DNA of 64,000 nt from contig NZ_FNUC01000004.1 in NCBI RefSeq assembly GCF_900106035.1, positions 3,571,722 to 3,635,721 of the forward strand. The letters run 5' to 3'. The number at the start of each line of letters is the position of its first letter. Position 1 is the first letter of the stretch. Below, piece after piece: positions 42,165 to 50,201 of this stretch. The notes beneath the pieces are model-generated. The model was given only the letters and a program-made list of their open reading frames with translations, made no database searches and was not told the DNA's origin. The position numbers and the translations under genes were made by a program. This DNA comes from Jiangella alba (GTDB taxonomy: Bacteria > Actinomycetota > Actinomycetes > Jiangellales > Jiangellaceae).

Positions 42165-42997
42165 GGCTGCACCGGCTCGCCGTCAGCGCGCTGGGCTGCC
42201 TCGCGCTGGTCGCCGCGTGGGAGATCGGCGCGTACGTGGTCGGCGGGCGCAGCGCCAACCCGGAGATCGTCTGGCCGCACCTGTCCGACGTGCTCGGCGA
42301 GGCGCTGCCGGCGCTGGCCGGCGTCGACACCACCGGCGGCCAGCAGCTGACCGGCGTCGCGGACCCCAGCTTGAGCGGCGCGGCCCGGGTGCTCGGTGAG
42401 CAAGCCCTGGTCACGACGCTGCGGGTGCTCGGCGGGACCGCGCTGGGCATGGTCGCCGGCGTCGCGCTCGGGTTCCTGCTCGCCACGGCGGGCTGGTTCC
42501 GGCGCACGTTCTCGCCGGTGCTGCAGACGCTGCGGCAGGTCCCGCTGTTCGCACTCACCCTGCTCTTCGTCATCTGGTTCGGCGGCACGACCACCGGGAT
42601 CGTGGTCTTCGTCGCGTTCGGGACCGGGCTGATGATGATGGTCGCGACGCAGGAGGCCATCGCGTCCGTCCCCGCCGTCCACGTCACCTACGCACGCACC
42701 CTCGGCGCCACCCGCGCCGACGTGCTGCGCACCGTCGTGGCACCGGCCATCGTCCCGCAGCTGGCGGCGACCACCCTCGTCGTCGTCGGGCTGGCCTGGG
42801 CCATGGTCATGGCCGCCGAGTTCCTCGGCACCCAGCAAGGTCTCGGGCGGCTCATCCTCTTCTTCCAGATGTTCCAGCTGACCGACCGGATGGTCGTGGT
42901 CGCGGGCGTTCTGACCGTGCTCGCGGTCGCCTCCCAGCTGGTCCTGACGCAGGTTCTCGCCCGGCTCACCCGCTGGGTCCCGCGCGAGAACGGCTGA
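42161..42997 (+). CDS. ABC transporter permease 1, NitT/TauT type
   Basis: A 278-residue permease with about six spans. It has the core LQTLRQVPLFALTLLFVIWF and the EAA loop TYARTLGATRADVLRTVVAP typical of SsuC/TauC. A long loop between the first two spans (about residues 30-75) is larger than usual. It is separated from the second, different permease by the binding-protein gene, suggesting a heterodimeric channel. Confidence 0.9.
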   Translation: MRLHRLAVSALGCLALVAAWEIGAYVVGGRSANPEIVWPHLSDVLGEALPALAGVDTTGGQQLTGVADPSLSGAARVLGEQALVTTLRVLGGTALGMVAGVALGFLLATAGWFRRTFSPVLQTLRQVPLFALTLLFVIWFGGTTTGIVVFVAFGTGLMMMVATQEAIASVPAVHVTYARTLGATRADVLRTVVAPAIVPQLAATTLVVVGLAWAMVMAAEFLGTQQGLGRLILFFQMFQLTDRMVVVAGVLTVLAVASQLVLTQVLARLTRWVPRENG

Positions 42998-43022
42998 CCC
43001 TCCGACAGACAGGAGTTCACCG

Positions 43023-44396
43023 ATGATCTCCAGGCGCACCGCGGCATTCGTCGCGCTCGCCGGGTTGTCGTTCGGCGCCTTGGGCGCGTGCGGCGACGAC
43101 TCGTCCGGCGACGGCACCACCCCCGCTCTGGACGAGAGCCTGACCAACGTCGGCGTCGGCGCGTGGGACGGCGTCCTCGGCGTCGACCTCACCGACGCCG
43201 ACCCTGCCGTCCCCGACGTCGAGGTCCGGCTCGCGCAGGCCCCGTTCTGGGACCACAGCACCGAGCAGATCGGCATCGAGCTGGGCTACTTCACCGACGC
43301 CGGCATCACCGTGACGCCGCAGCCGTCCGGGACGATCCTCGGGATGGACCAGATCGCGCCGCAGCTGCTGGCCGGGCAGATCGACGTCGGCACGATGGTC
43401 CCGCAGATCTGGACGTCCTCGCTGGACCAGGGCGTCACAGCGCGGGTGTTCACGTCGCGCGACATCTTCATGGGGCACGCGTTCCTGGCCGCGCCGGGCA
43501 CCGGGGCGCGCTCGGCCGCCGACTTCATGGACGACGGCCTGGACTGGGACGACGCCGTCGTCGCCGCGCTGGAGCAGATCGTGGGCCAGACGGTGTACGT
43601 CACCGACGAGGCCAGCCCGCGCTCGTTCCGCGAGGTGGCGCTGGAGGCGGCCGGGCTGACCACGGACGACTTCGAGTCCAACGTGCTCGACGACACCACC
43701 ATGCAGCAGCTGGCCATCAGCGGCCGGGCCGACTTCGTCGCGCCGGCGTCCGGGCCGAACATCGTCGCGCTGATCGCCGAGGGCTGGATCCCGCTGGTCA
43801 GCACCAGCGACATCGTCGAGCACGGCAACGCCGAGCAGCTGCTCACCGTCGTCGTCAACACCGGGCTGGCGGCCGAGGTCTCCTGGCTGCAGGCGAACCC
43901 GGAGACGGCGCTGCGGCTGGCGTCGGTCGGCTACCGGATCATCGACCTCAAGAAGACCGACCCCGAGGCGGCGGCGGGCATCCAGATCCCGTTCATCAAC
44001 AGCATCGCCGGCACGTCGTTCACCATGGCCGACGCGGAGACGCTGGACCAGCGGATCGACCCGTTCTACTCGTTCGAGGAGCAGACCGAGTTCTTCCAGG
44101 ACGAGTCGTCGCCGTTCTACTGGTCCAAGCCGATCGACGCGACGGTCGAGAGCCTGCGCGACGCGGGCCTGCTCACCGGCGAGCACGAGGCGTCCGACGT
44201 CTCGTGGGCCGACAGCACCTGGCTGACGCTGGACTCGCTGCGCGAGCAGAGCGGCGAGCTCATCGACGAACTGACGGCGGCGGGCGGCCTCACCGGCCAG
44301 GCGGCCGAACAGCTCGCCCGGGCGGAGGAGTTCTTCGCCGCCCGCAACTATCTGGACGCGTACCGCTTCGCCAACGCCGCGAAGCTCAACGCCTGA
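43023..44396 (+). CDS. ABC transporter binding lipoprotein, NMT1/TauA type
   Basis: A 457-residue exported lipoprotein with lipobox ALGAC (Cys23). The core has EVRLAQAPFWDHSTEQIGIELGYF-like features (read here as short segments VRLAQAPFWDHS and IGIELGYFTDAG), then GQIDVGTMVPQIW and the ligand-loop region QLAISGRADFVAPASGP. It is about 100 residues longer than common TauA-type proteins, with the extra length at the C-terminus (helices ETLDQRIDPFYSFEEQTEF and onward). Such proteins bind small anions, sulfonates or heterocycles; the ligand is unknown. ACAGGAGTTCACCG precedes the ATG. Confidence 0.88.
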   Translation: MISRRTAAFVALAGLSFGALGACGDDSSGDGTTPALDESLTNVGVGAWDGVLGVDLTDADPAVPDVEVRLAQAPFWDHSTEQIGIELGYFTDAGITVTPQPSGTILGMDQIAPQLLAGQIDVGTMVPQIWTSSLDQGVTARVFTSRDIFMGHAFLAAPGTGARSAADFMDDGLDWDDAVVAALEQIVGQTVYVTDEASPRSFREVALEAAGLTTDDFESNVLDDTTMQQLAISGRADFVAPASGPNIVALIAEGWIPLVSTSDIVEHGNAEQLLTVVVNTGLAAEVSWLQANPETALRLASVGYRIIDLKKTDPEAAAGIQIPFINSIAGTSFTMADAETLDQRIDPFYSFEEQTEFFQDESSPFYWSKPIDATVESLRDAGLLTGEHEASDVSWADSTWLTLDSLREQSGELIDELTAAGGLTGQAAEQLARAEEFFAARNYLDAYRFANAAKLNA

Positions 44397-44410
44397 CCCG
44401 GGAGCGCGCG

Positions 44411-45214
44411 GTGTCCATCGTGGTGTCCGTGACGCGGCGGGCCGGCGGCCGGCTGGCCGGCCTGGCCGGTGCGCTGCTGCTGCTCGCGCTGTGGGCGTGG
44501 CTGAGCACGAGGACGGTGCCGACACGGCTGCCCGGGCCGGACGCCGTCCTGCGGGTGATGGCCGAGAGCCTGACGTCGTCGCCGGTCATCGCGGCGCAGG
44601 GCGGCGGCTCCGGCGGGTTCCTCCCGCACATCTGGGCGACGCTCTGGCACACCGTGGTCGCGGTGGCCGCCGGGGCGCTGCTGGGCTGCGCGCTGGGCTG
44701 GGCGCTGGCCACCGTGCAGGGCGTGCGGTGGCTGCTGCAGCCGCCGCTGGAGATCCTGCGGCTGGTGCCCAGCCTGGTCGCGGTGCCGTTCTTCGTGCTG
44801 TGGTTCGGCATCGGGCCGGTGCCGCAGTTCGCCCTGATCGTCGGCTACACGGTGCTGGTCATGCAGGTGGCGGCGTACACCGCGGTCCGCGACTTCCCGC
44901 CGCACGTCCGCGACTACGCCCGGACCATGGGCGCCGGCCGATGGGCCGTCGCGCGCACCGTCCTGCTGCCCGGCGCGCTGCCCGGCCTGCTGGGCTCAGT
45001 GCGGGTGACCCTGCAGCTGGCCTGGGGCCTGGCCGTCGTGGCGGAGCTGCTGGGCGCGCAGGTCGGCGTGGGCCGGGTGATGTCGTCGGCGGCGCGGCTG
45101 TTCCGCACCGACTACGTGATGGCCGGGCTGGTCTGGATCTCCGTGATCGCGATGGTCACCGACGCGGTGTTCCGCTGGGCGATCCGGCGCACGACCGCCT
45201 GGAGCAGGGACTGA
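44411..45214 (+). CDS. ABC transporter permease 2, NitT/TauT type
   Basis: A 267-residue permease with about six spans, core LEILRLVPSLVAVPFFVLWF and EAA loop DYARTMGAGRWAVARTVLLP. It differs enough from permease 1 to be a separate subunit. GTG start six bases after GGGAG. The next gene starts 38 bases downstream behind GAGGAGAAGAGG. Confidence 0.9.
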   Translation: MSIVVSVTRRAGGRLAGLAGALLLLALWAWLSTRTVPTRLPGPDAVLRVMAESLTSSPVIAAQGGGSGGFLPHIWATLWHTVVAVAAGALLGCALGWALATVQGVRWLLQPPLEILRLVPSLVAVPFFVLWFGIGPVPQFALIVGYTVLVMQVAAYTAVRDFPPHVRDYARTMGAGRWAVARTVLLPGALPGLLGSVRVTLQLAWGLAVVAELLGAQVGVGRVMSSAARLFRTDYVMAGLVWISVIAMVTDAVFRWAIRRTTAWSRD

Positions 45215-45252
45215 CGTTCGGCGGGAGATCCCGCCGAGGAGAAGAGGTAGAG

Positions 45253-46281
45253 GTGACGATCGACGACGACCGGCGCCGTGGCGTCCTGGCGACCATGATC
45301 GCCGCGCGCGCGTTCGAGGACGGGCTCGGCGCCGAGTTCGCGAAGCAGCGCGCCCACGCCAAGGGCGCCTTCGGCGGGCGCAACGGCGCCTTCGAGGACC
45401 ACAGCCTGGAGTTCCGCATCCCCATCCAGGGCAACATCGAGCTGTCCACCGGGCAGGAGGCGGGGCCGGCCGCGCTGTGCAGCTGGCTCACCGCCGACGA
45501 CTACGCGGCCGGGACGCACCGGTCGCACTCGCTGGCGGTCGCGAAGGGCGTGGCGTGGCGGCCGATGCTGGCCGAGATCTACGGCCGCGCCACCGGGCTG
45601 TGCGGCGGCCGCGGCGGCGACTTCATGCTCAACGACCCGGCGGTGAACTTCGAGAACAGCGCGATCATGGCGCAGCTGACCGCCGTCGCCCTGGGGCACG
45701 CGTTCGCGCACCGGCGCGGCGGCACCGGCGGGGTGGCCGCGGCGGTCATCGGCGACGGCGCCAGCAACCAGGGCGTCGTGCACGAGTCGATGAACCTCGC
45801 CGCGCTCTGGCGGCTGCCGGTGCTGTTCGTCATCGAGGACAACGGCTACGCCATCAGCACGCCGCGGCGCCGGTCCAGCCCGGTCGGCGACCTCAGCGTC
45901 CGGGCCAGCGCCTACGGCATGCCCGGCGCCTCGGTCGACGACTCCGACGTCGACGCGCTGATCGAGACGTTCGGCACGGCGGTGGCCCGGGCCCGCGCCG
46001 GCGACGGGCCCAGCCTCGTCGTCGTCCGCACCCACCGGCTGCGCGGCGCGTTCGAGGGCGACAACCAGTCGTACCGTCCGGCCGGCGAGCTCGACGACGA
46101 GACCGCGGCGGACGGCCTGCCGGCCTACGCCGCGCGGCTGCTGGCCGCGGGCGTCGTCACCGAGGAGTGGCTGGACGAGACCCGGGCCGCGGCGGCCGCC
46201 GCCTTCGACGACGCGCTGCGCTTCGCCGAGTCCTCGCCGTTCCCCGATGCCGCGCACGCGCTGGAAGGACTGTTCGCATGA
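45253..46281 (+). CDS. ThDP-dependent dehydrogenase E1 component, alpha subunit, second copy
   Basis: A 342-residue E1 alpha subunit. The ThDP/magnesium motif runs from IGDGASNQGVVHESMNLAAL to FVIEDN. The His-containing loop of copy 1 (GKGGSMH) is replaced by CGGRGGDFMLNDP, so substrate handling should differ. It also carries an N-terminal insert (KQRAHAKGAFGGRNGAFED) not seen in copy 1. Partner of the next gene, with an ATGA overlap. No E2 or E3 gene is linked. Confidence 0.92.
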   Translation: MTIDDDRRRGVLATMIAARAFEDGLGAEFAKQRAHAKGAFGGRNGAFEDHSLEFRIPIQGNIELSTGQEAGPAALCSWLTADDYAAGTHRSHSLAVAKGVAWRPMLAEIYGRATGLCGGRGGDFMLNDPAVNFENSAIMAQLTAVALGHAFAHRRGGTGGVAAAVIGDGASNQGVVHESMNLAALWRLPVLFVIEDNGYAISTPRRRSSPVGDLSVRASAYGMPGASVDDSDVDALIETFGTAVARARAGDGPSLVVVRTHRLRGAFEGDNQSYRPAGELDDETAADGLPAYAARLLAAGVVTEEWLDETRAAAAAAFDDALRFAESSPFPDAAHALEGLFA

Positions 46282-47300
46282 CCACCACCGTGCCGGCCGG
46301 ACGGCAGCTCACCTTCACCGAGGCGATGGTCGAGGCGCTGGAGTTCGCCTTCGCCGAGGACGACGGCGTCTTCCTGATGGGCGAGGACGTCGGCGTCATG
46401 GGCGGGGTGGCGGGCCAGACCCGCGGCCTGCACGCGAGGTACGGCGACGAGCGCATCCTCGACACCCCGATCTCCGAGGCGGCCTTCTTCGGGCTGGCCG
46501 CCGGCGCCGCCCAGCGCGGGCTGCGGCCGGTGGTCGAGCTGATGCGGGTCGACTTCGCCGGCGTCGTGATGGACCAGATCTACAACTACATCGCCAAGAT
46601 CGGCTACTGCACCGGCGGCCGGCGCCGGGTCCCGATGACGATCATGACGCAGGTCGGCAACCCGCTGCGGCAGGGCGCGGTGCACGCTCAGACGCTCTAC
46701 GGCACCTTCGCGCACATCCCCGGCCTGCGTCTCGTCGCGCCCGCGACCAGCCACGACGCCAAGGGCCTGCTGCGGGCGGCGATCCGCTGCGACGACCCGG
46801 TGGTGTTCTTCTTCCACTCCAGCCTGCTGGCCATCCCGTATGGCCTGGGGGTGGAGGAGTGGACCGCGGTGCCGGTGGCCGAGGACGACTACGAGGTCCC
46901 GCTCGGCGTCGCGCGCACCATCCGCCCGGGCGACGACGTCACCGTCGTGTCGATGTCGCACACCGTGCACGACTGCCTGCGGGCCGCCAGCCGGCTGGCC
47001 GACGACGGCATCTCCTGCGACGTCGTCGACCTGCGCACCATCGTCCCGCTCGACGTCGACCACATCGTCGCCTCGGTGCGGCGCACCGGCCGGCTGCTGG
47101 TCGTCGACGAGGACTACGCCTTCGCCGGGCTGAGCGCCCAGATCGTCGCGTCCGTCCTGGAGGCGGGCGTGTCGCTGGCCGTGCCGCCGGCACGGGTCGC
47201 CCGGGCGCACGTGCCGATCCCGTACTCGCTGCCGCTCGACGACGCGGTGCGGCCCGGCGTCGCCCGCATCGAGGCCGCCGCCCGCGCGCTGGTGGCCTGA
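46278..47300 (+). CDS. ThDP-dependent dehydrogenase E1 component, beta subunit, second copy
   Basis: A 340-residue E1 beta subunit with LTFTEAMVEALEFAFAEDDG, MGEDVGVMGG, LDTPISEAAFFGLAAGAA, MDQIYNYIAKIGY and DLRTIVPLDVDHIVASV. It pairs with the alpha subunit to decarboxylate a 2-oxoacid or cleave a related compound. It is followed after 22 bases by SDR3, repeating the E1alpha-E1beta-SDR order of 27152-30112. Confidence 0.92.
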   Translation: MTTTVPAGRQLTFTEAMVEALEFAFAEDDGVFLMGEDVGVMGGVAGQTRGLHARYGDERILDTPISEAAFFGLAAGAAQRGLRPVVELMRVDFAGVVMDQIYNYIAKIGYCTGGRRRVPMTIMTQVGNPLRQGAVHAQTLYGTFAHIPGLRLVAPATSHDAKGLLRAAIRCDDPVVFFFHSSLLAIPYGLGVEEWTAVPVAEDDYEVPLGVARTIRPGDDVTVVSMSHTVHDCLRAASRLADDGISCDVVDLRTIVPLDVDHIVASVRRTGRLLVVDEDYAFAGLSAQIVASVLEAGVSLAVPPARVARAHVPIPYSLPLDDAVRPGVARIEAAARALVA

Positions 47301-47322
47301 CCCCGTCAACCCGAGGAGAGAG

Positions 47323-48204
47323 ATGAGCCTGTCCGGCAAGACCTTCCTGATCACCGGGGGAGCCCGCGGCCAGGGCCGCGCGATCGCCCTGAAGGCGGCG
47401 TCGCTCGGCGCGCGGGTCGCCGTCGTCGACGTCTGCCACGACGTCGACACCGTCCCGTACGCGCTGGGCACGAAGGACGACCTCGCCGAGACCAAGCGGC
47501 TGGTGGAGGAGCTCGGCTCGTCCTGCCTGACGCTGGCCGGCGACGTCCGCTCGCAGGACGACATGGACCGCGCCGTCGCCGCCACCGTCGAGGAGTTCGG
47601 CGCCGTCGACGTGTTCTGCGCCAGCGCCGGCGTGCACAGCTTCGTGCCGTTCTGGGAGATGACCGCGGAGCAGTGGCACACCGTGCTCGACATCAACCTC
47701 ACCGGTGTCTGGCACGGCGCCCGGGCGGTCGCACCGCGGATGATCGAGCGGTCCAGCGGCGCGATCATCATCACGTCGTCGGTGATGGGCCACGAGACCG
47801 GCAAGGACCTCGCCCACTACGCGGCGTCCAAGCACGGCGTGCTCGGGCTGATGAAGAGCATCGCCTACGAGCTGGGCCGCTACGGCATCCGCTGCAACGC
47901 CGTCCTGCCCAGCGTCGTGCACACCGCGATGGGCGAGAACCCGGAGACCCGCAAGTGGATCTTCGGCCGCGACGACGCCACCACCCAGGACTACATCGAG
48001 GCGACGAAACACTGGCACCTGCTGCCGGGCCGGTCCGGCCTGCCGCCGAGCGCGATCGCCGACGCGATCGTCTGGCTGGCCTCGGACGAGGCCTGCTACA
48101 TCACCGGCGTCGAGCTGCCGGTGGACGCCGGGCACCTGCAGCTGCAGGGCTTCAACCACGAGGTCGTCGAGCGCGACGGGGAGCCGGTCGGACCATGGTA
48201 CTGA
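47323..48204 (+). CDS. Mycofactocin-coupled SDR oxidoreductase (SDR3)
   Basis: A 293-residue short-chain dehydrogenase with TGGARGQGRA, the mycofactocin-branch insert TVPYALGTKDDLAETKRLVE and Ser-Tyr-Lys in SSVMGHETGKDLAHYAASK. The usual NAG motif is SAG (CASAGV), a small departure in a structural turn. The C-terminal segment KWIFGRDDATTQDY and QGFNHEVV match SDR1, so SDR1 and SDR3 are a paralogous pair, each downstream of an E1 pair. GAGGAGAGAG precedes the ATG. Confidence 0.88.
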   Translation: MSLSGKTFLITGGARGQGRAIALKAASLGARVAVVDVCHDVDTVPYALGTKDDLAETKRLVEELGSSCLTLAGDVRSQDDMDRAVAATVEEFGAVDVFCASAGVHSFVPFWEMTAEQWHTVLDINLTGVWHGARAVAPRMIERSSGAIIITSSVMGHETGKDLAHYAASKHGVLGLMKSIAYELGRYGIRCNAVLPSVVHTAMGENPETRKWIFGRDDATTQDYIEATKHWHLLPGRSGLPPSAIADAIVWLASDEACYITGVELPVDAGHLQLQGFNHEVVERDGEPVGPWY

Positions 48205-49007
48205 GCACTGACGGCTGGGTCGTGGTGGTCAGCGGGGCGGCCCGCGGCCAGGGCCTGAGCCACGCGAAGGCGTACGCCGCCGACGGCGCGCACGTCGTCC
48301 TGCTGGACGCGCCGTCGGGGCTGGCGACCGTCCCGTACCCCGTCGCCGACGAGGACGACCTCGCCGCGGCGCACGCGGAGGTCGACGCGGCCGGGCCGGG
48401 CGCCGTCCTCAGCTACGCCGCCGACGTCCGCGACGCCGGCCGGGTCGCCGAGGTGCTGGCCGACGCCGCCGGCCGCCTCGGCGGCATCGACGTCGCCGTC
48501 GCCAACGCGGGGATCTTCAGCTTCGCGCCGTCCACCTGGGAGCTGTCGCCCGAGACGTGGAAGGAGTGCAGCGACACCATCCTCTACGGCTCGTGGACGC
48601 TGGCCCGGGCGGCGATCCCGCACATGCTCGGCCGCGCCGGCGCCAACCTCGTGTTCGTCGGGTCGGTGTCGGCGCACAAGGGCATCGCCGCCACCGGCCA
48701 CTACGTCGCTGCCAAGCACGGTGTCGTCGGGCTGATGAAGACGCTCGCGATCGAGTTGGCCCCGGAGGGCATCAGGTCGAACATGATCTCGCCGACGGCG
48801 GCGAACACCACGATGGCCACCAACCCGGCGATGGCCGAGTGCGTCCACTACCAGGAGGGCCGCGGCTCGAACATGTCCAACCTGCTGCCGGTCGGCCTGA
48901 TCGAGCCGCGCGACGTCACCGACGCCGTGCTCTGGATCAGCTCCGACCACGCCCGCTACGTCACCGGCGAAGTCCTCAAGGTCGACGCCGGCTTCACCGT
49001 CCGCTGA
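48195..49007 (+). CDS. Mycofactocin-coupled SDR oxidoreductase (SDR4)
   Basis: A 270-residue short-chain dehydrogenase with SGAARGQGLS, NAG (VANAGI) and Ser-Tyr-Lys in GSVSAHKGIAATGHYVAAK. The insert is present as ATVPYPVADEDDLAAAHAEV, so it belongs to the same cofactor branch, though more divergent. It starts 10 bases before the SDR3 stop. Its end overlaps the convergent PLP-enzyme gene by 14 bases. Tandem SDR3-SDR4 may carry out successive or stereo-specific alcohol oxidations. Confidence 0.86.
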   Translation: MVLSTDGWVVVVSGAARGQGLSHAKAYAADGAHVVLLDAPSGLATVPYPVADEDDLAAAHAEVDAAGPGAVLSYAADVRDAGRVAEVLADAAGRLGGIDVAVANAGIFSFAPSTWELSPETWKECSDTILYGSWTLARAAIPHMLGRAGANLVFVGSVSAHKGIAATGHYVAAKHGVVGLMKTLAIELAPEGIRSNMISPTAANTTMATNPAMAECVHYQEGRGSNMSNLLPVGLIEPRDVTDAVLWISSDHARYVTGEVLKVDAGFTVR

Positions 49008-50196
49008 CGCGCTGGAGGAGCTCGCGCAGCTGGGTGAGGCTCTCGCCGATGACGGGCAGCGGAGGAGCGTCGCGCAGGACGAGGTCGATGTCCTTGACGC
49101 CGGAGGCGGTGCCGATGGCGACGACGGCGCCGTCGGCCGGGAGCCGCCGGGCGGCGGCGACGGCCACCGCGGACGAGGCCTCGAGGAACAGGCCCTGGGC
49201 GGCGGCGCCGCGCTGCTCGGCGAGGAAGTCGGCCTCGTCGACGGCGACGGCCGAGCCGCCGGAGTCCCAGAGCGCCTGTAGCCCCTGCCAGTTCGCGACG
49301 TCGCTGCCGATGGAGAAGGCGGCCGTGCTCACGTAGGGGATCTCGGTGCGCTCCTGCGCCGGGCGGCCGGTCTTCGCCAGCGCCCGCACGTACGCGGCCG
49401 ACGCGGACGGCTCGGCGGCGACCAGCCGCGGCGCCGCCCGCAGCAGCCCCGCGGCGACGAGCTCCTTGAAGCCGCGGCCGATCCCGGCCAGCAGGTCGGC
49501 CCGTGACGTCGGCACCACAACGGCGCCGAGCGAGTCGCCGAGGTCGCGGGCCAGCTCGTACGCCACGCTCTTCAGCCCTTCGACGGCGTGCGGGTGGCCG
49601 CCGGCGCCGGGCTCGACGTAGTTGGTGAGCGGGAACCAGCCCAGCTCGTCGACGGCGCGCCGCATGACGTTGTTGCGCGCGACGCTGTCCGGGAACCCGA
49701 CGACGACGGCGCCGGCGGCGAGGATCTGGGCATGGATGACCGGCGGCAGGCTCGACGTCGTCACGACGATGCAGCGCAGCCCGGCCCGCGCCGCGTACGC
49801 CGCGGCCGAGGCGCCGGCGTTGCCGCTGGACGCGGCGATGACCGTCGTGCTGCCGCCGGCGCGGGCCGTCGCGACGGCGGCAGCCATGTAGCGGTCCTTG
49901 TGCGTGTGGGTCGGGTTGGCGCCCTCGTTCTTCACCCAGACGCCGGCGGGGTCCTCCAGCCGGACGTTCGGGGTGTTGCCCTCGCCGAGGGCGACGGGAT
50001 CGGCGTCCGGAGGCAGCGGGACGGTCCCGGGCCAGCCCCATGGCCCGCCGGGGTACGACGCGAGGTCACGTCCGCGCAGGTCGGCCAGCGGCAGTTCGAG
50101 GTTCACCGCGACGCCGTCGGCGCGGCAGGCGGGGCACCCGGCGGTGCCCGTGCCGTCTCGCCCGCAGCGTGGGCAGCGCAGGGTCTGATCGGTCAC
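48994..50196 (-). CDS. Threonine-synthase-like PLP enzyme with N-terminal zinc ribbon
   Basis: A 400-residue fold-type II PLP enzyme. The first 25 residues hold two CxxC pairs (CPRCG, CPAC), a likely zinc ribbon. The catalytic lysine lies in GANPTHTHKDRYMAA and the phosphate loop is AASSGNAGASAAA. Overall it looks like threonine synthase, but such proteins in catabolic operons often act as lyases or dehydratases on amino acids such as threonine, diaminopropionate or phosphorylated amino alcohols. The GTG starts five bases after the stop of the oxidase gene. It is the last gene of the nine-gene minus-strand operon. Confidence 0.85.
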   Translation of the reverse strand: MTDQTLRCPRCGRDGTGTAGCPACRADGVAVNLELPLADLRGRDLASYPGGPWGWPGTVPLPPDADPVALGEGNTPNVRLEDPAGVWVKNEGANPTHTHKDRYMAAAVATARAGGSTTVIAASSGNAGASAAAYAARAGLRCIVVTTSSLPPVIHAQILAAGAVVVGFPDSVARNNVMRRAVDELGWFPLTNYVEPGAGGHPHAVEGLKSVAYELARDLGDSLGAVVVPTSRADLLAGIGRGFKELVAAGLLRAAPRLVAAEPSASAAYVRALAKTGRPAQERTEIPYVSTAAFSIGSDVANWQGLQALWDSGGSAVAVDEADFLAEQRGAAAQGLFLEASSAVAVAAARRLPADGAVVAIGTASGVKDIDLVLRDAPPLPVIGESLTQLRELLQRVSGR

Positions 50197-50201
50197 GGCG
50201 A

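Noticed and set aside
48994-50196. Naming the PLP enzyme thrC
   Set aside because: It lies in a catabolic operon with an amine oxidase and lyase, without thrB or hom, so the biosynthetic name is not supported.
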